NCBI RefSeq assembly: GCF_037031225.1 | Contig: NZ_JAYEZN010000001.1 | Coordinates: forward strand, 3,038,001 to 3,102,000 | Origin: Halorientalis sp. LT38 | GTDB lineage: Archaea; Halobacteriota; Halobacteria; Halobacteriales; Haloarculaceae | Length of the DNA stretch: 64,000 nt | Reading direction: 5' to 3' | In this document: positions 7,195 through 15,230 of the stretch, one piece after another | How the letters are laid out: each line of letters begins with the position of its first letter | How positions within the stretch are numbered: the first letter of the stretch is position 1 | Position numbers and translations under genes: made by a program | Notes under the pieces: generated by a model | Told to the model about the DNA's origin: nothing | What the model saw: only the letters and a program-made list of their open reading frames with translations | Database searches by the model: none

Positions 7195-8337
7195 CTAGAG
7201 CCCCAGTTCGTCGCCGAGGATCGCGTGCTGGATCTCGCTGGTGCCCTCGCCGATCTCCATGAGTTTCGCGTCGCGGTAGAACCGCTGGGGGGCGAAGTCC
7301 TCGGTGTAGCCGTAGCCGCCCAGCACCTGGACGGCGTCCTCGGCCACTTCGCGGGCGATCTCGCTGGCGTCGAGTTTCGCCAGCGAGGAGAGACGCGTCG
7401 CGTCCCCGCCCGCGTCGTAGGTCGTCGCGGCCTTGTGGGTCAACAGGCGCGCGCGTTCGACCTTGCGGTCCATCGAAACCAGTTTGTCTCGGATCGCGTC
7501 GAACTCGCAGATGGGCTGGCCGAACTGCTCGCGCTCTTTCGCGTACTCCCTGGCGGCATCGAAGGCGCCCTGGGCCAGACCGACAGACAGCGCGGCGATG
7601 GAGATGCGCCCGCCGTCGAGGGTCTTCATGGTCTGGGTCCAGCCCTCGCCCTCGCCGCCCAGGAGGCGGTCCTCGAGGATCCGACAGTCCTCGAACCGGA
7701 TCTCGCAGGTCGGGGAGGCGTTCAGCCCCATCTTGTCCCAGACGTTCGAGACCTCGAACCCGTCGTCGGCCTCCGGATCGACGACGAACGTCGAGATGCC
7801 GTCGTACCCCGCCGACGGGTCGGTGACGGCCTTGACGAGGATCGAGTCGGCCACGCTGGCGTTGGTGATGAACTGCTTGGTGCCGTTCAGGACGTAGCCG
7901 TCGCCGTCCGCCTCGGCCGTCGTCGACATGTTGCTGGCGTCGCTCCCGGACTCGGGTTCGGTCAGCGCCCAGGCGCCGATTCCATCGCCCTCGGCGAGCG
8001 GGCGGAGCCACCGTTCCTTCTGTTCCTCGCTGCCGAAGGCCTCGATCGGTTTGGACCCGAGGGAGGTGTGGGCGACGAAGGAGAGGCCGATGCTGCCCGA
8101 GACGCGGCCGAGTTCCTCGGCGACCAGGGCGTACATGAGGTAGTCGCCCCCGAGACCGCCGTACTCCTCGGCGACGGGGACGCCCATCACGTCCAGGTCC
8201 GCGAGGTCGGCGAAGATCTCGGCGGGGAAGCGGTGCTCGTCCTCGACGTCCTGCGCGATCGGCTCGATCTCCTGGTCGCAGAACTCGCGGACCGTCTCCC
8301 GGATCATCCGGTGTTCCGCTGGGAGCTCGAAGTCCAT
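7195..8337 (-). CDS. acyl-CoA dehydrogenase
   Basis: A 380-residue FAD-dependent acyl-CoA dehydrogenase, full family length, catalysing alpha-beta desaturation of an acyl-CoA in fatty acid or branched-chain amino acid breakdown. The central flavin-contacting motifs are recognisable (GAWALTEPESGSDASNM, then FITNASVADS). The C-terminal active-site region reads GEGTSEIQHAIL, with E364 at the catalytic base position. The start at 8337 (MDFELPAEHRM) is typical of the family; the upstream in-frame ATG at 8460 would add a basic non-homologous extension. Substrate chain length cannot be told from the sequence. Confidence 0.93.
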   Translation of the reverse strand: MDFELPAEHRMIRETVREFCDQEIEPIAQDVEDEHRFPAEIFADLADLDVMGVPVAEEYGGLGGDYLMYALVAEELGRVSGSIGLSFVAHTSLGSKPIEAFGSEEQKERWLRPLAEGDGIGAWALTEPESGSDASNMSTTAEADGDGYVLNGTKQFITNASVADSILVKAVTDPSAGYDGISTFVVDPEADDGFEVSNVWDKMGLNASPTCEIRFEDCRILEDRLLGGEGEGWTQTMKTLDGGRISIAALSVGLAQGAFDAAREYAKEREQFGQPICEFDAIRDKLVSMDRKVERARLLTHKAATTYDAGGDATRLSSLAKLDASEIAREVAEDAVQVLGGYGYTEDFAPQRFYRDAKLMEIGEGTSEIQHAILGDELGL

Positions 8338-8453
8338 GCCACTGCATGGCGGGGCCGCGACAAAAGCTCTCGGCCCCGACACCGGTCCCACGCGCCGTCC
8401 CGGGCGCCCGTCGGGCCGAAAGGCTATACTCGTGGCGAGTTTCCCTCTACGGG

Positions 8454-9251
8454 ATGGCAATCCGCCGACTGCTCCGTGGGCAACTCTCCGACGAGGCGGT
8501 CGAGTCCGTGGTCGAGGCGGTCGCGGAGCGGTACGACCTGCCGGCCGACCGGGTCACCTTCCTCGAGGCCGACAACTGGCTGTCGACCCCGCTGGTCGTC
8601 GACGAACAGTTCTTCGTGAAGGTCGTCACCGAGCGGCACACGCTCCTACACGGGCTCCTGACGGCGGGACGCAACCTCGGCGCCTTCTCCAGTGGGTCCG
8701 AGGGGTTCTTCGAGCACTTCGACTCCCCGGTGGAGATGGCCGAGCACGAACTGGCCGCGACCGAGCGGATGCGTGACCTCGGCCTCTCCGCGCCGGAGCC
8801 GATCGAGGCGTTCGAGGTCGACGGCTTCGGGGTCCTCGTCCTCGAGTACCTGCCAGACTTCCAGAGTCTGGACCAGCTCGACCCCGAGACGGTCGGGACC
8901 CACGCGCCGGCGCTGTTCGCGGCGCTCGCGACGATGCACGAGAACGGGCTGGTCCACGGCGACCTCCGCGCGGAGAACGTCCTGGTCGCGAACGACGAGC
9001 TGTACTTCATCGACGCGACGAACGTGCGCGGGGACGGACTCGCGGACGGGCGCGCCTACGACCTCGCCTGTGCGCTCGGGGCGCTGGCGCCACACGTCGG
9101 GGCGCGGGCGGCGGTCGAGGCGGCACTGACCGCCTACTCCGCCGAGGAGTTGCTGGAAGCCAGAGACTTCCTCGACTTCGTCAACATCCGGCCGGACCAC
9201 AGCTTCGACGCCGCGGCCGTAAAAGGGGAGATCGAGAAGGAGGCGACCTGA
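8454..9251 (+). CDS. RIO/Bud32-like protein kinase domain protein
   Basis: A 265-residue protein with a minimal protein-kinase fold. K56 lies in FFVKVV, there is a helix-C Glu near E99, the catalytic loop is VHGDLRAENVLV (D170, N175), and the metal-binding Asp is in FIDATN (D187). The short HGD-x4-N form and the absence of an activation segment fit RIO/Bud32/AarF-type small-molecule or atypical kinases. The target is unknown. It is divergent from the acyl-CoA dehydrogenase, with 116 bp between. The start is the ATG at 8454 (MAIRRLLRGQ); the earlier in-frame start would overlap the opposite gene's promoter. Confidence 0.8.
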   Translation: MAIRRLLRGQLSDEAVESVVEAVAERYDLPADRVTFLEADNWLSTPLVVDEQFFVKVVTERHTLLHGLLTAGRNLGAFSSGSEGFFEHFDSPVEMAEHELAATERMRDLGLSAPEPIEAFEVDGFGVLVLEYLPDFQSLDQLDPETVGTHAPALFAALATMHENGLVHGDLRAENVLVANDELYFIDATNVRGDGLADGRAYDLACALGALAPHVGARAAVEAALTAYSAEELLEARDFLDFVNIRPDHSFDAAAVKGEIEKEAT

Positions 9252-9345
9252 CGGGTCATCGAAACCGTTTCGTCCAGTTCGACGGGCTTTCGAGACGGTA
9301 AGCGGCGAATAGCAAACACCCTGGAATTAGAACCGCCCGCTGCCG

Positions 9346-9705
9346 ATGACCCGAATTACACGCCGACGACTACTCGGTGCGACAGCTATGGCAGTCGCCG
9401 CGACCGCGGGGTGTGCCGGTCCCGAGGACGGCGGGAACGAGACGAGCCCCGGCGGCGCCGGTGCCGGAGAACCGGGCGGGACGCCCACAGACGGGGGCAT
9501 GGACACACCTGCGGGTGGGGGCATGGAGTCCCCCGACGAGGGGATGGAGACACCGACAGACGGCGGCATGGAGACGCCGACAGACGGCGGCATGGAGACG
9601 CCGACAGAGGAGGGGATGATGACGCCGACAGAAGAGACTCCTGCCGGCGGCGGGATGGGTACCCCAGGCAACGAGACGACCACCGACGGCGGCATGGGGA
9701 ACTAG
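9346..9705 (+). CDS. Tat-exported lipoprotein made of Gly/Met/Thr/Pro repeats
   Basis: A 119-residue protein with a twin-arginine signal (TRRRLLGATAMAVAATAGC) ending in a lipobox Cys at residue 23, as in haloarchaeal lipoproteins. The rest is low complexity: repeats of about 8-9 residues based on GGMETPTD, with many Met and Gly and no predicted fold. It is exported and membrane-anchored. Met-rich repeats can bind Cu(I) in other proteins, but nothing here proves that. It stands alone between the kinase and a decayed aldehyde dehydrogenase gene. I do not recognise the family. Confidence 0.75.
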   Translation: MTRITRRRLLGATAMAVAATAGCAGPEDGGNETSPGGAGAGEPGGTPTDGGMDTPAGGGMESPDEGMETPTDGGMETPTDGGMETPTEEGMMTPTEETPAGGGMGTPGNETTTDGGMGN

Positions 9706-9807
9706 ACCACGACCACCGACGACGGCCTCCCCTGATCTCGGACCCGCCGGACGGACCACCAGGGGATGGGTGTTTATCCCTGCCGACGCAATTCTTTCCG
9801 GGTAATT

Positions 9808-10153
9808 ATGAGCCAGCGAGCCACGGGTCCGGCGGGCCACTACGTGGACGGCGAGTGGATCGGCGACGGCGAGACATTCGAGAGCGAGGACCCGGCGACG
9901 GGCGAGTCCCTCGGGGAGTTCCGACGCGGCGCTCCGGCCGACGTAGAACGGGCAGTCAGCGCCGCCGAGGCGGCGTTCCCCGCGTGGAGCGATCGTTCCT
10001 ACATCGACCGCGCGGTGCACCTCTGGGAGGTGTTCCACCAGTTCCGGGAACGTCACGACGAACTGGGCGAGATCGTCACTCGCGAGTGCGGCACGGAGAG
10101 CAGCGAAGGGCGAGCCGACGTGACCGAGGCCTGGCACAGGGGCTCTCGGCGGA
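9808..10153 (+). pseudogene. truncated aldehyde dehydrogenase (N-terminal fragment only)
   Basis: From the ATG at 9808 the frame encodes the start of an NAD(P)-dependent aldehyde dehydrogenase: HYVDGEWIGDGETFES, then DPATGESLGEF, a block matching ALDH residues of about 30-90 (ERAVSAAEAAFPAWSDRS), and EIVTRECGTESSEGRADV. The likeness stops at about codon 115 (near 10153). After that the frame becomes Arg/Ser-rich and is not ALDH-like. The Cys/Glu catalytic domains of a normal ALDH of about 500 residues are absent from the following sequence. It is most simply a deletion remnant. Confidence 0.75.
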
Positions 10154-10384
10154 CGTCAGGACTGACCAGGAGTAGTTCGAAGTCGACGCCGGCCGGCCGG
10201 CGTCCCGGCCGGGTCGACCGTGCCGACGGGACGAGCCGGCGGTCGCCTGTCGACGCCGCCGGACGGACCGAGCCGCGGTGGCCGAGCAGCGAGGCGGGCG
10301 CGTTTTTGTGTGCCGGTCAGACGTGAAAAGCGCCGTCCCGGCACGGTTTCGTACGGCACCCTCGGGGATAAATATTCGGCTCTC
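10154..10384. other. non-coding remnant region after the ALDH fragment
   Basis: The 231 bp after the ALDH likeness ends hold no supportable gene on either strand. A CCGGCCGGCCGG tract lies at 10191-10202. The region probably represents debris of the deleted dehydrogenase gene. Confidence 0.4.
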
Positions 10385-11200
10385 TCACCCGTGTCGCCGA
10401 TCCGAAAGCGCCGGGAACTCCGCCCGGACCGCGTCGACCTTCCCGGGGTCGAGGTCGGCGGTCACCAGCGCCGGGTCGTCGTCGGAACTCGCCAGGACCG
10501 TGCCCCAGGGATCGTAGACGGTCGAGCGCCCGAGCAGGCTCGCGTCCTCGAACGCCCCGCTCCCGTTGATCGTCGCCACGTACGTCAGGTTCTCGACGGC
10601 GCGTGCGCGGGGCAGCAGTTCCCAGTGCTCGACGCGGGGGTAGGGCCACGCGCTCGGAACCAGGACGAGCGTCGCACCGTCGTCCACGAGGTCGCGGTAC
10701 AGTTCCGGAAACCGGAGGTCGTAGCAGGTCGTGATCCCGACCGAGAACCCCTCGAAGTCGACGACTGGCACTCGACCGCCTGGTACCAGCAGGTCGCTCT
10801 CGGCGGATTCGTAGCCGAACAGGTGGTGTTTCCGGTAGACCGCGCGGCGCTCTCCGTCCCGGTCGAAGAAGACGGCGGTGTTGGCCAGTCCCTCCGGACT
10901 CGGGACGGACAGGTCGGTCTGGGCGGCCGTGGCTTCGAGGTCCTCGACGATTGTCCCGGCGAGGACGCCGACGCCGTGCTCCCGTGCCGCTGCCGCGAGG
11001 CGCTGGTGTGTCTCGCCCCCCACCGGTTCGGCCTCGCGGGCGTAGAGGTCGAACGAGAAGAAGCCGACGGTGAAGAGTTCGGGGAGGGCGACGAGGTCGG
11101 CGCCCGCGTCGGCGGCCCGTTCGACGGCCGCGACGGCGCGGTCGACGTTGTCGGTGACCTCGCCGGCTTCGATCTCGAGCTGGGCCAGCGCGACCCTCAC
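10385..11200 (-). CDS. carbon-nitrogen hydrolase (nitrilase superfamily)
   Basis: A 271-residue nitrilase-superfamily enzyme hydrolysing a C-N bond such as an omega-amide or carbamoyl group. The catalytic triad is readable: E41 (PELF), K124 (YRKHHLFG) and C159 (TTCYDLRFPEL). Length is typical. The start is a GTG at 11200, whose last two bases overlap the TGA stop of the upstream SRPBCC gene, so the two are translationally coupled; the longer ATG reading is an antisense/out-of-frame extension. The exact substrate is not visible; an omega-amidase-like role is possible. Confidence 0.9.
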   Translation of the reverse strand: MRVALAQLEIEAGEVTDNVDRAVAAVERAADAGADLVALPELFTVGFFSFDLYAREAEPVGGETHQRLAAAAREHGVGVLAGTIVEDLEATAAQTDLSVPSPEGLANTAVFFDRDGERRAVYRKHHLFGYESAESDLLVPGGRVPVVDFEGFSVGITTCYDLRFPELYRDLVDDGATLVLVPSAWPYPRVEHWELLPRARAVENLTYVATINGSGAFEDASLLGRSTVYDPWGTVLASSDDDPALVTADLDPGKVDAVRAEFPALSDRRHG

Positions 11201-11625
11201 GCTTCGAGCCCCAGGTCCTCGCGGATGGCCGCCTCGATGTTCTTCAGTTGCTGGTCCATGTTGCGCTTGAAGAAGCGCTCGACGCCGGGGAGCTTCCCGT
11301 CGACGGTGAAGCGGTTGATCACTCTGGTGCCCCCGTCGAACTCCTCGAGGCGGTGCTCGCCGACGACGCGCATCACCTTCGAGCGGCCGACGAACTCGAC
11401 GTACTCGGGCGGCTCGAAGGAGATCTCCTCGGTCTCGACGGCGATCCGCTTGTTCACGACCGGGATGGGCAACTCGACGTACCACGTCGCGGTGCGCTCA
11501 CCGGTCTTCTCGAAGTCGTCGACGACGCTGATCGGACGGGCCCGCTTCTCCGGGTCGGCGATGAACGACCACACGGCTTCCCGTTCGGCAGGCAACTCGA
11601 ACGTTCGCTCGACCCGGACGGTCAT
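11197..11625 (-). CDS. SRPBCC (START-like) family protein
   Basis: A 142-residue protein with the SRPBCC hydrophobic-ligand-binding fold: it opens with MTVRVERTFELPAEREAVW (beta strand then helix), a central string of beta strands, and a long C-terminal helix (ERFFKRNMDQQLKNIEAAI). Members include CoxG-like, polyketide cyclase-like and lipid-binding proteins. Its stop overlaps the GTG start of the nitrilase-family gene, which suggests a functional link. No catalytic residues can be assigned. Confidence 0.85.
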   Translation of the reverse strand: MTVRVERTFELPAEREAVWSFIADPEKRARPISVVDDFEKTGERTATWYVELPIPVVNKRIAVETEEISFEPPEYVEFVGRSKVMRVVGEHRLEEFDGGTRVINRFTVDGKLPGVERFFKRNMDQQLKNIEAAIREDLGLEA

Positions 11626-11674
11626 ACACCGGCTTCGGGCTGCCAGTCAAAAAAGGGGTCGACTTCCTCGGCGC

Positions 11675-11899
11675 TCAACTTCGGGTGACGCGCCAGGTCG
11701 TCGAGCGGGCGCGGCCCCACTTCTCGATGTCGACGTCGTCGGACTTCTCGGCCAGCCGCGGGAGGCGCGCGCCGACCTGCTTGGCCGAGAGGCCGATGCT
11801 CTCGGCGATATTTCGGGCCCGGACGTAGGCTTCGTCCCCACCGACCTGGTCGCGGAGGTGCTCCAGGATACGCTGTTCCTCTTCGCTGAAATCGGCCAT
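11675..11899 (-). CDS. small winged-helix-like protein (DUF7123-like)
   Basis: A 74-residue protein starting MADFSEEEQRILEHLRDQV, with a helix-turn-helix-like core (YVRARNIAESIGLSAKQVGARLPRL) and a C-terminal beta wing (WGRARSTTWRV). The pattern fits a compact winged-helix DNA-binding domain that reads a whole-protein fold with no other domain. I recall the haloarchaeal family DUF7123. It lies 49 bp upstream of the SRPBCC gene and may be cotranscribed with it. Targets are unknown. Confidence 0.8.
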   Translation of the reverse strand: MADFSEEEQRILEHLRDQVGGDEAYVRARNIAESIGLSAKQVGARLPRLAEKSDDVDIEKWGRARSTTWRVTRS

Positions 11900-11952
11900 A
11901 CACTGAATACGCCGTCGAGACCTTTAAGCTCTCGTTTTGCCGAAACGGTCGC

Positions 11953-12138
11953 CTACCAGAAGACGTGGATCGCGGCGATCGAGAGCGACCCGAAGACGAT
12001 CGCCAGGGCGAAGCCCCACCCGGCCAGCAGCTGCTGGGCCGCCGCGACGTACATCACCACGGCGCCGAGGACGCCGAGCGCGCCGAAGAGCAGTCCGAGG
12101 CCGATCGCCTTGTCCGACTCCAGTCCGGTTGCTGTCAT
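11953..12138 (-). CDS. small two-TM membrane protein (DUF7525-like)
   Basis: A 61-residue protein, almost all membrane: helices at about residues 9-31 and 36-58, with a short polar N-terminus (MTATGLESDKA). The start at 12138 is preferred to the in-frame ATG at 12156 because the latter adds a short MGEPRP extension and falls closer to the divergent gene. I recall a haloarchaeal family DUF7525 that looks like this. It could be any small membrane component; there are no functional residues to read. Confidence 0.65.
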   Translation of the reverse strand: MTATGLESDKAIGLGLLFGALGVLGAVVMYVAAAQQLLAGWGFALAIVFGSLSIAAIHVFW

Positions 12139-12252
12139 TGGTCGTGGTTCCCCCACCGCGCACTTAGTTCGTTCGAAGCCCGCGAACCCGCGAGCGCACC
12201 ACCAGACGCCGGGCCAGAAGACATATCCGATCCCTGGTACTGCAGTCCGCTG

Positions 12253-13494
12253 ATGAACACCGAACGGGTTCGTGGGGCGCTACTGGGGAGCAAGACGCGC
12301 GTCGCCGGCACGGTCACCGGCGGACTGGCCCTCGCGGTCGCGGCCGCCTTTCTGCTCGGTGTGATCGGCGCGCCCGGCGTCGCCGCCGTCGAGAATCGTT
12401 TCGCCGGCGTGAACGACGAGACGACGACCGTCGAGACGGACATGGTCGTCTCCAACCCCAACCCCGTCGGGGTCTCGCTGGGGGACACGTCGGTCAACTA
12501 CACCGTCTTCATGAACGACGTGGCGATGGCCAGCGGGGACAAGGAGGGGCTCACAGTTGGAACGGGCAACTCCACGCTGGAGTTCAGCACGCAGATGCGT
12601 AACGACCGGATCCCGCCGTGGTGGCACTCCCACGTGGAAAACGGCGAGCGGACGGAGGTGCGGATCGACGCCCGCGTCCGGTCGGGGCTGCTCGGTGGCC
12701 GCGAGATCCGGGTGCCCCAGCGCCGGACCATCGAGACGAACATGATCGGCCAGTTCAACTCCACGGAGACGCGGCCGATCGAGGCCGGTCGGTCCTTCCC
12801 CTCGGATCCGATCCTGATCGTCAACGAGACCAGTGGTGTCTGGGACCGGGAAGACCTGACCCGCGAGCGGACGCCCATTCGCCTCACCTTCGACACGTAC
12901 AACCCCAAGGAGTGGCCCTACGCGATCTCGGAGATCGGGTACACGATCACGATGAACGGCGTCCAGGTCGGCGAGGGCAGCAGCGAGGACGTCGCGACGA
13001 TCCTGCCCAGGAGCAGCCAGACCCTCGAGACCACCGTCGCCATCCGGAACCAGAACCTCGACGAGTGGTGGGTCACCCATCTGGAAAACGATCAGGTCAC
13101 CGACCTGGAGATCGAGTTCTACGCGGTCGTCGATCCGAGCGAGGAGGCCGGCGGCGTCTCCGGCGGCCTGGGCAGCACGCTCGAACAGACCGGCGAGTTC
13201 CGCGTTCCGCTCGAACCGCTGGACTACCGGACGACGATCGAGACGGACATCTTCGGCACCAAGAACGCGACCGCGGACGGTGAGGGGTCCGCTGGGGACG
13301 CGCAGGACGACGACGGGAACGGGACGGCAGACGAGGACACCACTGGGACGACTGAGGACGGTACCGCAGAGACGACCGCGGACGACAGTGCCGGGACGAC
13401 CGAGGACGATACCACGGCGACGACCGACGACGGGACCACCCCGACCGCGACCACGACCGAGGAGAGCGACGGCGGTGGCGGCCTCCTCGGTTGA
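12253..13494 (+). CDS. secreted membrane-anchored protein with two LEA type 2 (WHy) domains
   Basis: A 413-residue protein. An N-terminal hydrophobic helix (residues 17-38) anchors or exports it. Two related domains follow (about 45-180 and 185-330). Each starts with a TTVETDMVVSNPNPV-like or IRLTFDTYNPKEWP-like strand typical of WHy/LEA14 folds, and each contains a W-W-x-x-H-x-E/N-N motif (PPWWHSHVENG, DEWWVTHLEND). The last 75 residues are a Thr/Asp/Gly-rich tail, suitable for O-glycosylation or wall spanning. LEA2 proteins are linked to desiccation or stress tolerance, which is known of the family, not shown here. Confidence 0.8.
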   Translation: MNTERVRGALLGSKTRVAGTVTGGLALAVAAAFLLGVIGAPGVAAVENRFAGVNDETTTVETDMVVSNPNPVGVSLGDTSVNYTVFMNDVAMASGDKEGLTVGTGNSTLEFSTQMRNDRIPPWWHSHVENGERTEVRIDARVRSGLLGGREIRVPQRRTIETNMIGQFNSTETRPIEAGRSFPSDPILIVNETSGVWDREDLTRERTPIRLTFDTYNPKEWPYAISEIGYTITMNGVQVGEGSSEDVATILPRSSQTLETTVAIRNQNLDEWWVTHLENDQVTDLEIEFYAVVDPSEEAGGVSGGLGSTLEQTGEFRVPLEPLDYRTTIETDIFGTKNATADGEGSAGDAQDDDGNGTADEDTTGTTEDGTAETTADDSAGTTEDDTTATTDDGTTPTATTTEESDGGGGLLG

Positions 13495-13566
13495 CTTAAA
13501 GGCCCCTGTCAACCCGTCACCAGCGCTTTAGTATCCCGTCTGGAAGGTGTGGCCACATGACACGGA

Positions 13567-14049
13567 GTGCTGACGCTCCTGGTCGCGTTCTTCGAGGGTA
13601 ACGAGGATCGCGGCACCGGGGTGGGTGTCACGGCAGTGGGGGATCGGATCCGGGTGGACGTCGGGGGAGAGACCGTCGCGTTGACCCGCGAACAGGCGAC
13701 CGAACTCAGGGGGGCGATCGACGACGCGCTGACCGAGCGGCGGGAGTTCCTGCACACCGCAGGGGAGTACCGCGACGACGGCGCGTACGTGGTCTCGCGC
13801 CGGAGTGCCGACTCGGCCGGCAACAGCAAGGTGTTCGACAGCTTCGATCAGGTGCGCCGGCTCTACGAGCGGCTTCCGAGCGAGTTCACGGCCGACGCGG
13901 TCAGTCGGACGGGCATCACCGGTTCGCGCCGGCACATGCTCGTGCGCCACTACGCGGAACATCCGGCCTTCGACTGCGCCATCGCGCGCAGGAGTCCGCT
14001 GACGGTCAGCAAACGGACCGGCGACGGCGACGAAGCGACCGCGGACTGA
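13567..14049 (+). CDS. hypothetical haloarchaeal protein
   Basis: A 160-residue protein read from a GTG start (no ATG in frame fits). Residues 20-60 (GVTAVGDRIRVDVGGETVALTREQATELRGAIDDALTERREF) look like a small beta-strand plus helix domain. The C-terminal half (SFDQVRRLYERLPSEFTADAV, then GSRRHMLVRHYAEHPAFDC) is a compact alpha-helical domain. The composition is acidic as expected. I recall a DUF7528-like family but am not sure. It lies 72 bp after the WHy protein gene and converges with the PhoU-family gene. Confidence 0.6.
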   Translation: MLTLLVAFFEGNEDRGTGVGVTAVGDRIRVDVGGETVALTREQATELRGAIDDALTERREFLHTAGEYRDDGAYVVSRRSADSAGNSKVFDSFDQVRRLYERLPSEFTADAVSRTGITGSRRHMLVRHYAEHPAFDCAIARRSPLTVSKRTGDGDEATAD

Positions 14050-14092
14050 GAATCAAGACCGCGCTCTCTCGGTCCCGACCGGCGCTATCGCC

Positions 14093-15127
14093 TCACTGGA
14101 TCTCGGTGTGGACCGACTCCTCGTTGAGCGCCAGGTTCGTCGCGATCTCGGCGTTCCGGACGGCGTACTGGGCGGTCTGCTGGAGACTGACCAGCACTTC
14201 CCGCACCCGGAGCAGCTCTTCGTTGTCCATCTCCGGCAGGTCGCTCAGGATCTCCTGTTCCCGGTTGCCGATCTCGGCGTACAGTTCGCGGACGGCGATG
14301 GCCTTGTCGTAGTCGCGCTCGACGGCGGCGGCGACGGCCATCTCGGTGATCTCGTTGACCTGGTCGGTGAACTCCCGGATGCGCCGCATAGTCGAGGACT
14401 CGACGTTGAGGGTGTGGCCCTCCGTCTCGAGGACGATCTCGGCGATGTCCTCGGCGTTGTCGGCGGTCAGTTCGAGGTTCTTCGCGATCGACCGGTAGCC
14501 GATCAGGGGGAAGCCGGTGTCCAGACCCACCGCTCGCGCGAGGTTGGGGTTCTGGTAGGCCGTGAAGATCAGGCGCAGGAGCAGGACGAAGATCTTGTTG
14601 GCCTGGCGTTCCCGGTTGAGCGCCCGCTGGGCGAGGTCGGGGTTGCCGTGGGCCAGCGCCTTGACGGCCTCGTTCCGCATCGTCGAGCCGGTCGATTCGA
14701 GTCGCTCCAGGAGGTTGTCCAGCGTGAAGTCCTCCGGGTCGACCGAACATCGGATGGCGATGCGCTCGGGGGTCTCCTCGATGACGCCCAGGCCCATCAA
14801 CTGTGTCTCGGCGTTGTAGACGGCGTTTATGTGCTCGCTCTTGAGGGTACCGTCCTCGCCGGCCTCGACGTGGATGATCCGGCGGCCGAGGACGTACTGG
14901 GCGACGATGGCCCGTTCGACCGAGGCCGCGTCGAGGTCCTCGGTGTAGATGATCGCCTCGGACTCTTCGGTCTGGACGGACTCGGGCATCACGGTGAGCG
15001 TTCCCTTGCCGCCGATGCGCAGGGAGACCTCGTCGCCCTTCTCGACGTCGTGTTCGGACGCCCACTCGGCGGGCAACGTCATCGCGAGGGTGGACGGACC
15101 GAGCCGCTGAACTTTCCGCGTTTCCAT
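14093..15127 (-). CDS. AbrB-PhoU family phosphate-uptake regulator
   Basis: A 344-residue protein. Residues 1-50 form an AbrB/SpoVT-like swapped-hairpin DNA-binding domain (METRKVQRLGPSTLAMTLPAEW). The rest has two PhoU-like helical repeats (about 120-220 and 230-340) with typical acidic metal-contacting helices. Such fusions occur in haloarchaea and are thought to control phosphate transport. No pst or phosphatase gene is adjacent in this window. Upstream, 15128-15230 is AT-rich for this genome and holds the likely promoter. Confidence 0.85.
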   Translation of the reverse strand: METRKVQRLGPSTLAMTLPAEWASEHDVEKGDEVSLRIGGKGTLTVMPESVQTEESEAIIYTEDLDAASVERAIVAQYVLGRRIIHVEAGEDGTLKSEHINAVYNAETQLMGLGVIEETPERIAIRCSVDPEDFTLDNLLERLESTGSTMRNEAVKALAHGNPDLAQRALNRERQANKIFVLLLRLIFTAYQNPNLARAVGLDTGFPLIGYRSIAKNLELTADNAEDIAEIVLETEGHTLNVESSTMRRIREFTDQVNEITEMAVAAAVERDYDKAIAVRELYAEIGNREQEILSDLPEMDNEELLRVREVLVSLQQTAQYAVRNAEIATNLALNEESVHTEIQ

Positions 15128-15230
15128 ACGTCCTTCGTCACACTCCGGCGACCTTAATCTTGTCTATACACCACTTAATACGTCGCCGAATGTAATACCT
15201 CTTGAACGATCAGGCAGAAATACCGCGTTC

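Noticed and set aside
6314-8347. A 677-codon reading frame that would fuse an Arg-rich N-terminus to endonuclease III
   Set aside because: The first two thirds are basic and repetitive, being the out-of-frame shadow of the acyl-CoA dehydrogenase gene on the same strand. Endonuclease III starts at 6997 with a normal N-terminus.
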